In this document: piece after piece, positions 28,385 through 37,042 of the stretch | Numbering within the stretch: position 1 is the first letter of the stretch | How the letters are laid out: each line of letters starts with the position of its first letter | Source: Rivularia sp. MS3 | GTDB lineage: Bacteria; Cyanobacteriota; Cyanobacteriia; Cyanobacteriales; Nostocaceae | Assembly: GCA_019192545.1 (NCBI GenBank) | Contig: JAHCMI010000032.1 | Coordinates: forward strand, 1 to 64,000 | Length of the DNA stretch: 64,000 nucleotides | Reading direction: 5' to 3' | Notes under the pieces: generated by a model | What the model was told of the DNA's origin: nothing | The model's database searches: none | What the model saw: the letters and a program-made list of their open reading frames with translations, nothing else | Position numbers and translations under genes: made by a program

Positions 28385-28576
28385 TATCTTCTATTAAATT
28401 TTTAAGGGCGATGTCAATTAAGAAAAACTGGCATCCCTAGCTTTACTAGTACCGCTTCGCGGAAGTAAGAAGTAATGAAGTAGCGGAAAATGCGGTTTTG
28501 AGGGTTTCGGTTTCGTCCAAGACAAGAAGTTTGATTTTTTAGGCTTTTGGGCCATCTTACATTTAAGGTTTTGAAA

Positions 28577-28948
28577 ATGTTGAATAAATCTTTGGCTTTT
28601 AGCCTAATGGCTGCTGGTTTAGTAATTGTTCCGGGTACAGCGTTTGCTGATTCTCAAAGACAAGAGAATATGCAAATTAATACGCAATCGGGCACTGCGA
28701 TCGGCAATAGTGTAAATGCTCAAAGTTCAGAAACCTTGAATATCCAAAATCAAGTGAAATTACGCCAACGTCAGATTTATAAACGGTTGGGTTACTGTCC
28801 GGGTAAATACAGCACCCAGGCACAAATTTCGACTCAAGCATCTAGTCAGAATGGTGGTGCTATAGATTATTCTGATAATGCTCAAGCAAGTTCTACCCTC
28901 AGCGAACAAAACCAAGTGGTTGTAAATACTACTGGTTGCTATCGTTGA
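28577..28948 (+). CDS. Secreted Gln/Asn-rich two-repeat protein 3
   Basis: This 123-residue paralog has the same start (MLNKSLAFSLMAAGL, cleavage near AFA), then repeat 1 (TQSGTAIGNSVNAQSSETLN), a shorter basic linker ending in YCPGK, and repeat 2 (ASSQNGGAIDYSDNAQASS), ending in GCYR. Its linker lacks the GRYGRYGR run of proteins 1 and 2. It lies 192 nt after protein 2 and lacks the CA-rich leader, having AAGG about 8 nt before the ATG at 28577 instead. Function unknown; the repeat architecture is clearly shared. Confidence 0.8.
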   Translation: MLNKSLAFSLMAAGLVIVPGTAFADSQRQENMQINTQSGTAIGNSVNAQSSETLNIQNQVKLRQRQIYKRLGYCPGKYSTQAQISTQASSQNGGAIDYSDNAQASSTLSEQNQVVVNTTGCYR

Positions 28949-28958
28949 TAGTCTTGCG

Positions 28959-28980
28959 GTACGGGCAAAAATGCCCGTAC
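28959..28980. terminator. GTACGGGCA hairpin after array gene 3
   Basis: GTACGGGCA-AAAA-TGCCCGTAC is a perfect 9-bp stem with a 4-nt loop, 10 nt after the stop of gene 3. It is followed by A-rich rather than T-rich sequence on the plus strand, so a standard intrinsic terminator is doubtful. The sequence is also a common dispersed cyanobacterial palindrome. Confidence 0.45.
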
Positions 28981-29009
28981 AAAAATACTGAAGTTTTTGT
29001 TAAGTACGT

Positions 29010-29043
29010 CACACAACACGCAACACTAATAAGGTCTATAACA
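29010..29043 (+). promoter_or_regulatory. CA-rich leader 3 with Shine-Dalgarno, before the fourth array gene
   Basis: CACACAACACGCAACACT is followed by AAGG (29031-29034) and TCTATAACAATG. The string CACAACACGCAACAC is identical to the leader at 27432-27479, although the coding regions downstream have diverged strongly. Confidence 0.6.
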
Positions 29044-29382
29044 ATGATGACAAAGGTTTTTAGCTTCGGTTTATTTGCTGCTGCTTTTATCGTTACACCA
29101 AGCGCAGTAGCAGGACAAGGAATTATTCAAGAGGCAAAGCAGGAGGCTACCGCAATTGGTTCGGGTAGTCGAGTTATTCAAAATGGCAGACAAGTAAGCA
29201 TTCAGCGTCAAGAAAGAATAGGTCCTCGCAATCGTAGATGTAGCAAAGATTTACAGTCACAGAATTCAACTCAACGGATTGACCAAAATGCTGTTGCTGT
29301 TAATGGTGGTGTTGTCAAGCAAAATGCCGAGCAAATAAGTATTCAGCGTCAACTTATTCTAGGTTCTCGCTACTGTTATTAA
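29044..29382 (+). CDS. Secreted Gln/Asn-rich two-repeat protein 4 (divergent)
   Basis: The 112-residue product starts at ATG 29044 (a second ATG follows at once). It has a signal peptide (TKVFSFGLFAAAFIVTPSAV). Repeat 1 is EAKQEATAIGSGSRVIQNG with QVSIQRQ and repeat 2 is STQRIDQNAVAVNGGVVKQN with QISIQRQ, joined by a basic linker with Cys, and the end is CY. The Q-x-A-x-A-x-G...I-Q-x(5)-S-I-Q-R-Q pattern corresponds to that of proteins 1-3, and the CA-rich leader is kept. It looks like an older member. Function unknown. Confidence 0.75.
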   Translation: MMTKVFSFGLFAAAFIVTPSAVAGQGIIQEAKQEATAIGSGSRVIQNGRQVSIQRQERIGPRNRRCSKDLQSQNSTQRIDQNAVAVNGGVVKQNAEQISIQRQLILGSRYCY

Positions 29383-29540
29383 TGCCTCAAGAAAATATCA
29401 TGTGAGGCTATTCGCGGGGGAAGAAAATGTTTGCTCTCACTTGTTTTTTCTCATACAAGAAGTCGTAACCATATCCGTTAAACAAACAATTTCAATCTTT
29501 GCATTATCCGTATTTGTCAATAATCTTCAAGGATGCAACT

Positions 29541-29939
29541 ATGAAACTGAAACTACTTACTATCAGTTTGTTTTCACTAACTTCTGTATCTTCTTTTTTC
29601 GTTCCTTCTTTTAGTAATAAAGCATTAGCAGGATGTAATGCTATTGATGTGAATGTTCAAGTGGCAATTGATAATTCACTTAGAGGAAGACAAAGAAACA
29701 ATGTCAGCCAAGAATTTGGTGAAAATTGCAAAGGTACTGTTGGCAGCACTGCCGTGACTACATCTACTCAAGTTTGCAACTCTTCTGAGTGCGAACAAAA
29801 ACGTCACAGCAGACAGCAAATTGATGGAGATCCAAATCGTCGTACTGGTGTTAATACTAATAATATTGGTATTAAAGTAGATGTACCGGTACATGTAAAA
29901 AAGCCGAAGAAACCTAAGCTTCCTTCTTTTAGACGCTAA
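29541..29939 (+). CDS. Secreted cysteine-containing basic protein at the end of the array
   Basis: The product has 132 residues from ATG 29541, in frame with but downstream of a longer frame start. The signal peptide (MKLKLLTISLFSLTSVSSFF) ends near ALAG, then four Cys follow (GCNAIDV, ENCKGTV, QVCNSSEC). The C-terminal tail is Lys/Pro-rich and basic (KKPKKPKLPSFRR). It lacks the two-repeat design of genes 1-4, but has Gln/Asn- and Thr-rich parts and is oriented and spaced like them. It could be an accessory or cross-linking partner (inference). Confidence 0.65.
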   Translation: MKLKLLTISLFSLTSVSSFFVPSFSNKALAGCNAIDVNVQVAIDNSLRGRQRNNVSQEFGENCKGTVGSTAVTTSTQVCNSSECEQKRHSRQQIDGDPNRRTGVNTNNIGIKVDVPVHVKKPKKPKLPSFRR

Positions 29940-30513
29940 TTTTTGCTTATCTCAAGTTTGAATTCAAAGTTGTTTAGCCTGGAACTTATAAGCTTCCGGG
30001 CTAATAGCAATACAAATTGATTTTCTTGTTTTTCTGATTTCTTTAAAAGCTATCAGCTATTAGCTATCAGCTATTAGCTGGCAATTGGATGGGGATTTAA
30101 ACCCCAACCAATTCTTGCACCGTATAAACGGTGGGGTATTAAACCCGGATTAGCTAAAAGCTGAAAGCTGAAAGCTAAAAGCTAGATAAATTATTTAGCG
30201 AAAAGTGACTTATTATCTCTTAAATAAGTATTAAAACAAGGCTATTGACAAAAATAGTATATTGTGAATTTACCAAATAATACCTTTCTTTATGACGACA
30301 AATAAATTGGCTGGTTCCATGTTTTTTTTCGGTGAATAGTGTTAAGAATGTTCGGGAGTGTTCATTTATGAAATCCATAGATTAACAAAAATTTTGCATT
30401 AAAAATATAATTAGTTACTTGTATTAATTAAGTAGATAGATATTATAGTAAATCATCTTATTCATTAAGCAATATCTATCTAAAAGCAGATGAATTATTC
30501 TCCGAAAAATAAT
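29940..30513. other. Intergenic region with AGCTATTAGCT / AGCTGAAAGCT arrays
   Basis: Two short tandem arrays, AGCTATCAGCTATTAGCT (about 30050-30080) and AGCTGAAAGCTGAAAGCT (about 30160-30186), are imperfect complements that enclose GGGGATTTAAACCCC. This gives a branched foldback between the end of the secreted array and the convergent mltA. No gene is supported in the rest of the gap. Confidence 0.5.
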
Positions 30514-31812
30514 TTATGACGACTTATTTTTTAGTAAAAGGTAATAGAGTTGTCCGTTGGTTACTGTTACTCCAGCGCGATCGCCAGCAATTTTTCCGGT
30601 ACCTAAGAAGTAATCGACTCTACCGGGACCTTTGATTGCACCACCGGCATCTTGGTCTAAAACATAACGGCTAACGGTACGGTGTTTGATTTCACCGTTG
30701 TCTGTAGCAAAAGGAAAGTGACCGCGTATTAAGGCTAATGCTCCGGGAGGCATCAAGGCTTTATCAGTAGCAATTGAACGCTCGGGACTTAATCCTACTT
30801 GAATAGAACCTTGTGCTGGGGCACCTTTATTTTCTTGGAAAAATACAAAGCTAGGATCGCGAGGAATATAAACGTCTAATTTTTTGGGGTCTTTTTCAAA
30901 GTATTCTAAGATTGTCGGCATGGTAACACCGCTCGATGGTAATTCGCCGTCATCGATTAAGGCTTTACCGATACTTCGGTAATTATGAGCGACATTTCCA
31001 GCAAAACCTACAGTTGTTTGAGTTCCATCAAGCAGTCGAAGTTTAGCAGAACCTTGAATTTGCATCATATATGGTTCTAATCGGGATTTAAACCAAAATA
31101 GCTCTAGGCCCTTTAGTTTTCCAGTTTGCCCTTGCAAACCATCGGCACCTTCTAAATCTAAGCGAGTAGGATGTGGTTTTTGCCAATCTTTTAAATCTGG
31201 AGGTAAAGCATAAATGGGATAGCGGTATTCTGGTGTTTGCTGCCGACTAGCAATGTAAAGCGGCTCGAAATAAGCAGTAAATAAGACTTTCCCTTTGCTG
31301 TCATTGCCTACCGATTGATAAAAAACAAACTCTTCGGCAACAGCTTTATTTAGTTCTTCGGCGGATTTGGTTTCGAGCAGCAATTGACGAAACCTTTGTA
31401 AACTATTGATTATTAGTTCTCTACTGATTCCAGGTACTTTATATTTATCGTATGTTTTCTTTGCTCCATCGGTTTGTAGATATTGCAAACTGTTGTCTAT
31501 GGAATTTAAAAGAATTTTTCTATCCGATTGTTGACCATTTTCTCCCCATATTTGTTTATCTAAACAAGAAGTATCACCTTCACAGCAGGGAAAAGGTGGT
31601 TTTTTTGTAGCAACTAATGCTGGTGCTGTTGGCTTTTTGGTCGATACATCTGGTTTTAAAGTCTTCACTGAAGCTGGTAATTGCCACCGTTTTAACTGAC
31701 ACTCTATTGGCTTAAGTAATAAACGTCCGAGAGGACTAATGGTTATTAATACGGTGGCAACAGGCAAAGCAAAAGCAATTATGGGAAATAACTTTTTTAT
31801 TCGCTTTTTCAT
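30514..31812 (-). CDS. mltA: Murein transglycosylase A (MltA-like)
   Basis: The 432-residue protein has an N-terminal membrane anchor (about 8-30) and a Pro-rich linker, then the MltA barrel domain with FTAYFEPLYIASRQQTPEYR and IQGSAKLRLLDGTQTTVGFAG, and the C-terminal 3D domain with VSRYVLDQDAGGAIKGPGRV and DYFLGTGKIAG, which includes the catalytic Asp region. It cleaves peptidoglycan glycan strands to 1,6-anhydro products. It is convergent with the secreted array. There is no lipobox, and the N-terminal helix probably anchors it. Confident family call. Confidence 0.92.
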   Translation of the reverse strand: MKKRIKKLFPIIAFALPVATVLITISPLGRLLLKPIECQLKRWQLPASVKTLKPDVSTKKPTAPALVATKKPPFPCCEGDTSCLDKQIWGENGQQSDRKILLNSIDNSLQYLQTDGAKKTYDKYKVPGISRELIINSLQRFRQLLLETKSAEELNKAVAEEFVFYQSVGNDSKGKVLFTAYFEPLYIASRQQTPEYRYPIYALPPDLKDWQKPHPTRLDLEGADGLQGQTGKLKGLELFWFKSRLEPYMMQIQGSAKLRLLDGTQTTVGFAGNVAHNYRSIGKALIDDGELPSSGVTMPTILEYFEKDPKKLDVYIPRDPSFVFFQENKGAPAQGSIQVGLSPERSIATDKALMPPGALALIRGHFPFATDNGEIKHRTVSRYVLDQDAGGAIKGPGRVDYFLGTGKIAGDRAGVTVTNGQLYYLLLKNKSS

Positions 31813-31842
31813 GTAAGTACAGAAAACGATAAATTTGAATTT

Positions 31843-31968
31843 AGCAGGACTTACGTAATTGTCATAAAATCTGGCTGGTGCCGTACTACAACCTGATTAT
31901 TGCGTTAACAATTAGTCAGTGTACAAGTACCTTACAAAAAAATGTGCCGGTTGCGGCCATTCATCTTT
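31843..31968. repeat. Degenerate copy of the GTTGCGGCCATTC MITE-like element
   Basis: The right half (GGTGCC...GATTATTGCGTTAAC...AAATGTGCCGGTTGCGGCCA) aligns with 18215-18303 (GATTATTACGTTAAA type, then AAATGTGCC). The left end begins AGCAGGACTTAC, a start also seen at 54130, and differs from the copy at 18181. Confidence 0.5.
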
Positions 31969-32100
31969 AGTTTGAAATAGTATCAGACCACAATAAATAT
32001 GTGGAGTAAAACAAAAAAACTAAAAAAATTTTCCCCCACTCTCCCCCTGCTCCCCCTACTCCCCTTATTACTTATCTTAATTGTTGCTTTTTATCTTGTT

Positions 32101-32871
32101 CTACCACGGCAAACGACTACCATCCCAAGAGAAAAACTCTCCACTATCTTCGGATTTTAGGTTCGTAATTACACCAAGTAAAAGCCTGACTGTATGTTCT
32201 ACAGGAAATAATTTTTCTGGAGGTACGTTGCGTTGAAAAGGTTGCGAAAGTTTAGTATTCGTTGTTCCTGGATGAATTGTCACGACTATGGTTTTAGGAC
32301 ATCTTCTGCTGTATTCTATTGCCGTAGTACGCATAAACATATTTAAAGCAGCTTTCGATGCTCGATAACCGTACCATCCACCTAAGCGGTTATCACCGAT
32401 ACTTCCAATCTTCGCAGAAATACATGCAAAAATATTTTTTTCTTTATGCTTGAATAAAGGCTGTAGGTGTTTAGCTAATAATATTCCTCCGATACTATTT
32501 ACCTGGAAATAGCGGATTAAATTCTCGGGGTTGATTTGTCGCAGGCTTTTTTCGGGTTGGATTTCTCCTTCATGTAGAATGCCCACGCAGTTAATTACTA
32601 AATGCAGCTTGTCTGTTTCTGCGCTGATGTTTTCGACTGCCGTGGATATTTGGGATTCTTGAGTAATATCCATTGTCAGACAAACTAATTTTTGGACAAA
32701 TTCTTGTTGTAAAGAAAGTAATTCTTTCGCAGAATCAGCATGACGATAGGTAGCATAAATTTTAGCAATACTATCATCTTGCAATAAAGCTTTAACAAAA
32801 CCTAAACCAATCCCTTGACTGGCACCAACAATTAAAGCGTTTGCGTTCTCAATTTCTTCTATGACTGGCAT
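32101..32871 (-). CDS. SDR-family oxidoreductase
   Basis: The product is 256 residues from ATG 32871; 18 further in-frame codons upstream lie in a repeat tract and are probably not coding. The Rossmann signature is GASQGIGLGF (NAD(P)-binding), then VINCVGILHEGE, and the catalytic YGYRASKAAL (Tyr-x3-Lys). The C-terminus has VVTIHPGTTNTKLSQPF, usual for the classical short-chain dehydrogenase/reductase fold. The substrate is not readable. It stands alone, with GAACAGTGAACAG-type repeats just upstream. Confidence 0.88.
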   Translation of the reverse strand: MPVIEEIENANALIVGASQGIGLGFVKALLQDDSIAKIYATYRHADSAKELLSLQQEFVQKLVCLTMDITQESQISTAVENISAETDKLHLVINCVGILHEGEIQPEKSLRQINPENLIRYFQVNSIGGILLAKHLQPLFKHKEKNIFACISAKIGSIGDNRLGGWYGYRASKAALNMFMRTTAIEYSRRCPKTIVVTIHPGTTNTKLSQPFQRNVPPEKLFPVEHTVRLLLGVITNLKSEDSGEFFSWDGSRLPW

Positions 32872-33050
32872 AATTAACAGCGAGCAGTGAACAGTGAACA
32901 GCGAGCAGTTACAGGGCTTACGCAAAGCCCTACTTTTTAAGGGGGGGGTTGGGGGGATCTAAACAGTTCAAATACTTGATTTATCGTTGTGGTTGCGTAA
33001 GTTCTGAGTTAGTTATTCTCCCGCCTGTTTCTCTTTTCCCCCTCTGCTAT

Positions 33051-33266
33051 TTAATCCTTTTTCCAACAGCGGATGCAAAAAGAAAATACGGATATTACTC
33101 CGGCAAGCTCAACTGCAATTTGAATAGTTGTAGGGCTTAAAGAAAAACCCCAAACTGTAATTAAAGTTCCTGCGATCGCAGCTGATATACGTAGAACTTC
33201 TTCTTCAATTTTTATTGAGAACCAAATAATTGCCAAACCGACGATCAAAAACAGTAAATAATTCAT
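33051..33266 (-). CDS. Small membrane protein of unknown function
   Basis: This 71-residue frame encodes two or three hydrophobic segments (LLFLIVGLAIIWF, AAIAGTLITVWGF, VELAGVISVFSF) and a short Lys-rich end. It does not overlap a larger gene, and the codon pattern looks coding. No strong Shine-Dalgarno sequence precedes the ATG at 33266. I recognise no family. Confidence 0.5.
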   Translation of the reverse strand: MNYLLFLIVGLAIIWFSIKIEEEVLRISAAIAGTLITVWGFSLSPTTIQIAVELAGVISVFSFCIRCWKKD

Positions 33267-33378
33267 CTTCGGATACGAGGATGTTGGATTTTAGAGCAAA
33301 ACAAGTAATATTTCTGCAAATGTGGGAAATATAAACTATACCAATTTTGCTATTAGTCTATATTGCCGCATACAACTG

Positions 33379-34227
33379 ATGAATCGAAATCTTTTGTTTA
33401 CACTAGTATTCGGGATGACTGCTTTCCTGGGAACAACAAGCTGTAATTCTAGTAACTCTACCCAAGCAGAAGTTAAAACTCAACAGGAAATCAAGCTTGG
33501 AGGTTCCAGTAGCACCCATGTAGCAATGAAATTGTTGGGTGATGCTTACGCAAATCAAAATCAAGACATCAAATTCACTTTTTTACCCCAAGGGCAATCC
33601 GGAAGTAGTATCGCTGGAGTCAAAAAAGGATTAAGGGATATTGCTGGTGCCAGTCGCAAGCTCAAACCAAAAGAAGATGATGGTTCGGTAATATACAAGC
33701 AGCTGGCAACTGATGGATTGCTCGTAGCGACTCATCCCAGCGTCAAAGGAATAAATAATTTAACTACATCGCAACTCAAAGCAATTTATAGCGGTGCCGT
33801 GACGAATTGGCAGCAATTAGGGGGAGAAAATGCCGAAATAGTAGTTTTAGATCGTCCCGAAGACGAGTCTGCTAAAAAGCTTTTACGCCAATACTACTTA
33901 GGGAAAGAACTTAAAAATGCCCCGAAAGCAGCCATCATGCGTTACGAACCAGAATTGATTAACGCTTTACAAAATACTCCCTATAGTATTGGTGCTTTTT
34001 CTCTTGCTTACACCATCTCGAATAAACTACCAGTTAATCGTCTGAGTATCAATGATATAGAACCCACTCCAGCAAATATAAAATCTGGTAAGTACAAGAT
34101 GGTACGCACTATTGGCGTTGTTTGGAACAAAAAACCTTCAGAAGCAACTCAAAAATACCTAGATTTCGCTTTTAGCGAAGCAGGAGCCGAAATTTTAAAT
34201 AATTCTGGTTTTGTACCATCAACTTAG
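33379..34227 (+). CDS. PstS-like phosphate-binding lipoprotein
   Basis: The product has 282 residues from ATG 33379; an upstream in-frame start (33322) would put extra residues before the signal. It has a lipoprotein signal peptide ending near GTTSCNSS. The PstS/PBP-like domain shows IKLGGSSSTHVAMKLLGDAY, GQSGSSIAGVKKGLRDIAGASR, VKGINNLTTSQLKAIYSG and VTNWQQLGG, all usual in phosphate-type binding proteins. It is 12 nt upstream of a sensor kinase and is not linked to pstC, pstA or pstB here, so it may act as a sensor subunit rather than a transport component (inference). Confidence 0.85.
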   Translation: MNRNLLFTLVFGMTAFLGTTSCNSSNSTQAEVKTQQEIKLGGSSSTHVAMKLLGDAYANQNQDIKFTFLPQGQSGSSIAGVKKGLRDIAGASRKLKPKEDDGSVIYKQLATDGLLVATHPSVKGINNLTTSQLKAIYSGAVTNWQQLGGENAEIVVLDRPEDESAKKLLRQYYLGKELKNAPKAAIMRYEPELINALQNTPYSIGAFSLAYTISNKLPVNRLSINDIEPTPANIKSGKYKMVRTIGVVWNKKPSEATQKYLDFAFSEAGAEILNNSGFVPST

Positions 34228-34239
34228 AAATTCAAGTAG

Positions 34240-36246
34240 ATGTTTAAACAAGCTTATTCAAAACTCCCTTTGAAAACCAAAATTCTTTTACCTTTACTTT
34301 TGGTTTTTATGAGTATCTGGACTTTAGGAACAATCAGCTTCGGCTATTTTTTTACCCAACGTCTAGAAGAAAAACTCAAAGCAGAAACAAAGGGAGTTGC
34401 TTCTTTGGTAACAGATACTTTAGAGCGCGAAAAAAAATCGCTATTTCTCAAATCAAGATGGATAGCTGACTCAAAAGAAGTTTCTGAGCAAGTAGCCCAA
34501 AAAGATAAAGCTACATTGCTCAGAACTTTATTACCCTTAAAAGAATCACTGCAACTCGATTTAATTAGAATTATCGATACCGATGGTAAGATACTCGCAC
34601 AAGTTAAGCAAAAAGAAATCATTGGAGTAGAGCTAGATAATGCAGCTATTAATCAAGCAGCTAGTAATGGAGTAGATTATTTTAATGTTATAGCAACACA
34701 AGATAATACAGCTTCCTTGCTAATTGGTTTAACTTCAGTAAAATCGACTGCAAAAATTTTAGGAGGAGTAATTGTAGGAACTGTAATTGATGATGAGGTT
34801 TTGACTCGTATCCGTTCTAATGCAGAACCACATTTGGTTACAATCCAAAACGAACAAGTAACTGCATCCACTTTTGCCAGTGCTAAAAGTAATTATTGGC
34901 AAGCTCCAAAAACTAAATCGCGACCACAACAAGTTAATATAGCGGGTGAAAATTATATTGCTTATTCTGTAGCAATTGTGGGATTAGATAATAAAATCTC
35001 GAAGCTAGTACTGCTCAATCCCGTTGCATCTTTAGAGCAAACTCAACAAAAAATGTGGATAAGTATCATAATTTTTTCGCTAGTTGTTGCAATTATATTT
35101 AGCTTAGTTGTATTCAAAGCAATCGCTTTAGTTACAAATCGAATTATCTATTTAACCGAAGCAACCAATATAATAGCTAACGGTGACTTTTCGACTCGTA
35201 TTGATGTAGATGGAAATGATGAAATTAGCATTTTAGCTAAAAGTTTCAACTATATGAGCGAGCAACTTGCTTTATTATTACAAAAGCAAAAAGAAATAAA
35301 TCATCAATTAGAAATAAATAACCAAACCTTAGAGCATCGAGTTGAATTAAGAACTTTAGAGTTAAATGCAAAAAATACGTATCTCGAAGAAACTTTGCAG
35401 GAATTACAACGTACTCAAGCCCAAGTAATTCAAAGCGAGAAAATGTCTTCTCTCGGACAAATGGTTGCAGGTGTAGCTCACGAAATCAATAATCCTGTCA
35501 GCTTTGTACATGGCAATCTCGAACCTGCTTGCGAATACGCCCAAGATTTAATTAAAATTATCGAACTCTATCAAAAAAACTATCCCGAGCCAGTAGAAGA
35601 AATTCAGGAAGAAATCGAAGCGACTGAATTAGATTTTCTCAAAGAAGATTTTGTCAAATTACTTGACTCTATGCAAAATGGAACCGAAAGAATCAAACAG
35701 ATAGTTCTATCTTTGCGAAATTTCTCCCGACTTGACGAAGCAGAATTTAAACAAGTGGATATCCATGAAGGTATTGATAGTACCATACTAATTTTGCATA
35801 ACCGTTTGAGATCGAAACCGCATCATCCCGAAATTGAGATCGTAAAAAAATATTCTTCCTTACCAAAAGTTGATTGTTATGCCGGACAATTAAATCAGGT
35901 GTTCATGAATATTTTAGTTAATGCAATTGATGCATTAGAAGATGAAATTAATAAAAATCAAAATTGCAATAATCAGTTTAATCCTCAGATTCGAGTTTCT
36001 ACAGAATTAATTAATAACCAAAATATTGCTATTCGTATTGCCGATAATGGCTCGGGGATTCCGCAAAACGTTCAAGCAAAATTATTCGATCCATTCTTTA
36101 CAACTAAAGAAGTTGGTAAAGGTACGGGGTTGGGTTTATCTATCAGCTATCAAATAATAGTAGATAAACATCATGGAAAACTATCTTGCGATTCCTCTGA
36201 CAAAGGAACAGAATTTATGATTGAAATTCCGATTCATCAAAATTAA
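34240..36246 (+). CDS. Membrane sensor histidine kinase
   Basis: The 668-residue protein has helices at about 12-32 and 270-295 that enclose an extracytoplasmic sensor domain (Cache-like by length and layout, unconfirmed). These are followed by HAMP (296-350), a coiled coil, and HisKA with the phospho-acceptor His414 in GVAHEINNPVSF. The HATPase_c domain has N-box VNAIDALED, the G1 box IADNGSGIP, and G2 GKGTGLGLSIS. It probably senses the product of the preceding PstS-like gene (12 nt gap). No response regulator lies nearby, so the phosphate acceptor is not known. Confidence 0.9.
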   Translation: MFKQAYSKLPLKTKILLPLLLVFMSIWTLGTISFGYFFTQRLEEKLKAETKGVASLVTDTLEREKKSLFLKSRWIADSKEVSEQVAQKDKATLLRTLLPLKESLQLDLIRIIDTDGKILAQVKQKEIIGVELDNAAINQAASNGVDYFNVIATQDNTASLLIGLTSVKSTAKILGGVIVGTVIDDEVLTRIRSNAEPHLVTIQNEQVTASTFASAKSNYWQAPKTKSRPQQVNIAGENYIAYSVAIVGLDNKISKLVLLNPVASLEQTQQKMWISIIIFSLVVAIIFSLVVFKAIALVTNRIIYLTEATNIIANGDFSTRIDVDGNDEISILAKSFNYMSEQLALLLQKQKEINHQLEINNQTLEHRVELRTLELNAKNTYLEETLQELQRTQAQVIQSEKMSSLGQMVAGVAHEINNPVSFVHGNLEPACEYAQDLIKIIELYQKNYPEPVEEIQEEIEATELDFLKEDFVKLLDSMQNGTERIKQIVLSLRNFSRLDEAEFKQVDIHEGIDSTILILHNRLRSKPHHPEIEIVKKYSSLPKVDCYAGQLNQVFMNILVNAIDALEDEINKNQNCNNQFNPQIRVSTELINNQNIAIRIADNGSGIPQNVQAKLFDPFFTTKEVGKGTGLGLSISYQIIVDKHHGKLSCDSSDKGTEFMIEIPIHQN

Positions 36247-36387
36247 TGATTATATTTCAGCTTACCCTCGTTTGCCATCCAAGTTATCGGAGAGGCATGT
36301 CACTTTTGTACGAGTTGATGATATATTCTTTAAGATTTTAGGGAATTATAAAACTATACCTATTAATTGACTTCGTAAAGCATCACC

Positions 36388-36921
36388 ATGACAAAATCTC
36401 TAGTTACTGAAGCTTCAACGGCTCCTCTTGATGTTTCTTTGGACAGTAACTTATTTTTGCGTACTTTATTTCGAGAGTTATCAGGAACCTTACAAAAAGT
36501 AGTTGGCTTAGAAGAAGCTTCAGAGTTAATTGGCGTAGTTGGTAAATCTATGGGTAGAGAAATTGATAGAAAATATAAATCTGCCCTACAAGTTTATAAT
36601 CTTTCTCGCGAGCAAGTTGCCGAGGTTTTAGTCGATTTAAAAAACAGAATTAAAGGCGATTTTTATATCATTGAACAAACCGATGAGAAAATAGTTTTTG
36701 GCAATCGTGTATGTCCATTTGGCGATAAGATTAAAAATCGTCCTTCAATGTGCATGATGACTTCTAACCTTTTTGGTTCCATTGCTGCTGAAAATCTGGG
36801 TTATGCAAAAGTAGAACTTCAGGAAACAATCGCTAAGGGTAATCCAGGATGTAGGGTTGTAGTTTACTTAAGACTTACAAAAGAAGCTGAGAATGCGCCC
36901 GGTAGAGAATACTTTAAGTAA
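36388..36921 (+). CDS. MetOD1 (methanogen output domain 1) protein
   Basis: The 177-residue product shows the MetOD1 pattern: VCPFGDKIKNRPSMCMMTSN (two Cys) followed by FGSIAAENLGYAKVELQETI and GNPGCRVVVYLRL (third Cys). This domain is thought to be a signalling output module that binds a metal or haem-like cofactor through its Cys residues; the cofactor is not established. It is 141 nt after the sensor kinase and in the same direction, so it may be the output partner of that kinase (inference). Confidence 0.8.
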   Translation: MTKSLVTEASTAPLDVSLDSNLFLRTLFRELSGTLQKVVGLEEASELIGVVGKSMGREIDRKYKSALQVYNLSREQVAEVLVDLKNRIKGDFYIIEQTDEKIVFGNRVCPFGDKIKNRPSMCMMTSNLFGSIAAENLGYAKVELQETIAKGNPGCRVVVYLRLTKEAENAPGREYFK

Positions 36922-37042
36922 AATATGATGGGTAAGGGCAGGGAGGGGGAGAGGGGGAGAGTGGGGGAGTGGGGGGAAGAAAATATTTTTTATATTTACG
37001 ATATGCCCATCAAAATTAATGTGGTGGAGTACTAATATTAGA

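Noticed and set aside
27480-28948. True curli (CsgA) homology of the secreted array
   Set aside because: Gln and Asn spacing does not fit the S-x5-Q-x4-N-x5-Q curli repeat, and no csg export genes are nearby.
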